A stretch of DNA of 64,000 nt from JAVVSR01 sp036654095. GTDB lineage: Bacteria; Bacillota; Clostridia; Christensenellales; CAG-917. The translations under genes were made by a program, and so were the position numbers. The first letter of the stretch is position 1. Each line of letters opens with the position of its first letter. This document shows, in pieces, positions 63,154-64,000 of the stretch. The notes under the pieces were generated by a model. That model saw nothing but the letters and a program-made list of their open reading frames with translations. It was not told the DNA's origin and made no database searches. The DNA is taken from positions 62,001 to 126,000 of the forward strand of contig JAVVSR010000001.1 in NCBI GenBank assembly GCA_036654095.1, written 5' to 3'.

Positions 63154-64000
63154 ATGATAAATATTAGTTGTAGTGACTTCAAAAAGATGGTACACGGCGG
63201 TGCAAAACTGCTTGAAGTCAATAAAAATTATATAGATAGTTTAAATGTATTTCCCGTTCCCGATGGTGACACTGGCACAAATATGTCACTGACGTTGGCT
63301 TCCGCGGTGAAGGAGATTAATTCTCTCAATTCGGACAGGCTTGATGAGGTGGCAAATGCATTTTCAAAAGGCGCGCTGAAGGGCGCGCGAGGCAATTCTG
63401 GTGTAATCACTTCGCAAATTTTGAAAGGATTTGCTTTAGCGGCCGACAAAAAAGAAACCTTAGATGTTAATGATTTAGCGTTTGCTTTAAAAAGAGGCAC
63501 TGAAATTGCTTATAGCGCGGTTACGCGTCCGAAAGAGGGTACTATTTTGACCGTTATTCGGGCAATGGCTGAAAAAGCGCAAGCCATTACTAAGCGCAAA
63601 CCTCCCGAACTGGAATCCTTTTTTGAGCAAATTATTGCTTACGGCGAGGAAATTTTGGCTAAAACTCCTGAAATGCTACCCGTTTTAAAGAAAGCTGGCG
63701 TTGTTGATGCTGGTGGCAAAGGTTTAATTTATATTTTTAAGGGTATGCAAAGCGTTCTTTTGGGCGTCGAGATATCCGATGAGGCTGATGACGGCAGCGC
63801 AACCGTTGGCGCGATTGAAACTTTTTCGGCTGACGACCACGAACATATTAATTTTAGCTATTGTACTGAATTTTTTGTTATTCACATTCATACCAAAGTT
63901 ACTATTGCAGATATTGATAAAATGCGTGATTTCTTTTTGAATATTGGCGATTGCGTTTTGGTTATTGGTGATTTGGAACTTATTAAAGTTCACGTCCATA
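63154..64000 (+). CDS. yloV: DAK2-domain protein YloV/FakA-like (partial, runs off the window)
   Basis: At least 282 residues, open to the window edge. The N-terminal DhaL-like kinase domain has LNVFPVPDGDTGTNMSLTL, GALKGARGNSGVITSQILKGF and VVDAGGKGLIYIFKGM. In FakA this domain phosphorylates fatty acids presented by FakB. The start at 63154 follows TAGGTGA. The middle and C-terminal parts (DegV-like) lie outside the window. Adjacent to yloU as in B. subtilis. Confidence 0.92.
   Translation, partial: MINISCSDFKKMVHGGAKLLEVNKNYIDSLNVFPVPDGDTGTNMSLTLASAVKEINSLNSDRLDEVANAFSKGALKGARGNSGVITSQILKGFALAADKKETLDVNDLAFALKRGTEIAYSAVTRPKEGTILTVIRAMAEKAQAITKRKPPELESFFEQIIAYGEEILAKTPEMLPVLKKAGVVDAGGKGLIYIFKGMQSVLLGVEISDEADDGSATVGAIETFSADDHEHINFSYCTEFFVIHIHTKVTIADIDKMRDFFLNIGDCVLVIGDLELIKVHVH

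Overview
The window is AT-rich, almost entirely coding, and reads like the chromosome of an uncultured low-GC Gram-positive bacterium of the class Clostridia. This is inferred from gene content and order, not from a marker search. Shine-Dalgarno sequences are strong (AGGAGG-like), most genes run on the + strand, and several blocks follow Bacillus subtilis order. A run of exactly 100 N at 1782-1881 inside a tandem repeat marks a scaffold join, so this is a draft or metagenome-derived assembly.

Layout. Block A (1-16.45 kb) is the SRP/ribosome/DNA-processing block: ylxM-ffh, a minisatellite, rpsP-khpA-rimM-trmD-rbgA-rnhB-yraN, rplS with its own promoter and leader, a large lipoprotein/polytopic membrane protein, then comM-dprA-topA-trmFO-hslV-hslU. 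The xerC/codV gene usual between trmFO and hslV is absent. Next come hisS, aspS, an RseC-like protein, thioredoxin and glyA (16.5-21.7 kb). A small accessory zone (22.0-25.6 kb) holds a Met-rich protein, a 93-aa protein coupled to an intracellular subtilase, an EF2568-type cysteine-desulfurase-like enzyme, a DUF3343 Se/S-carrier-like protein and a small XRE repressor.

The most unusual locus is 25.9-28.1 kb. A single gene fuses an Rrf2/IscR-type Fe-S regulator to an IscS/NifS cysteine desulfurase, followed by iscU. A near-consensus IscR type-1 operator lies between its -10 box and its start codon. This suggests an Fe-S assembly enzyme that represses its own gene. A 45-aa glycine-zipper protein and a split chromate-transporter-family pair follow.

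Block C (31.9-44.2 kb) is lepA-hemW-hrcA-grpE-dnaK-dnaJ-prmA-rsmE-mtaB-HIT-rpsU(-). The heat-shock part is headed by a promoter and CIRCE operator. Then come pcrA, which looks leaderless, ligA with several changed motifs, and an AIR-synthase-like protein. Block B (51-64 kb) is yicC-remA-gmk-rpoZ-coaBC-priA-def-fmt-rsmB-rlmN-rsgA-rpe-spoVM-rpmB(-)-yloU-yloV. It matches B. subtilis but lacks prpC-prkC and thiN. The 41-aa SpoVM-like gene hints at a sporulating lineage.

A recurrent trait is intergenic minisatellites: 66-bp, 27-bp plus (GCAA)n, 105-bp and 21 x 14-bp arrays, and a 60-bp repeat inside a chr gene. No tRNA, rRNA, CRISPR array, transposase or phage gene was recognised.
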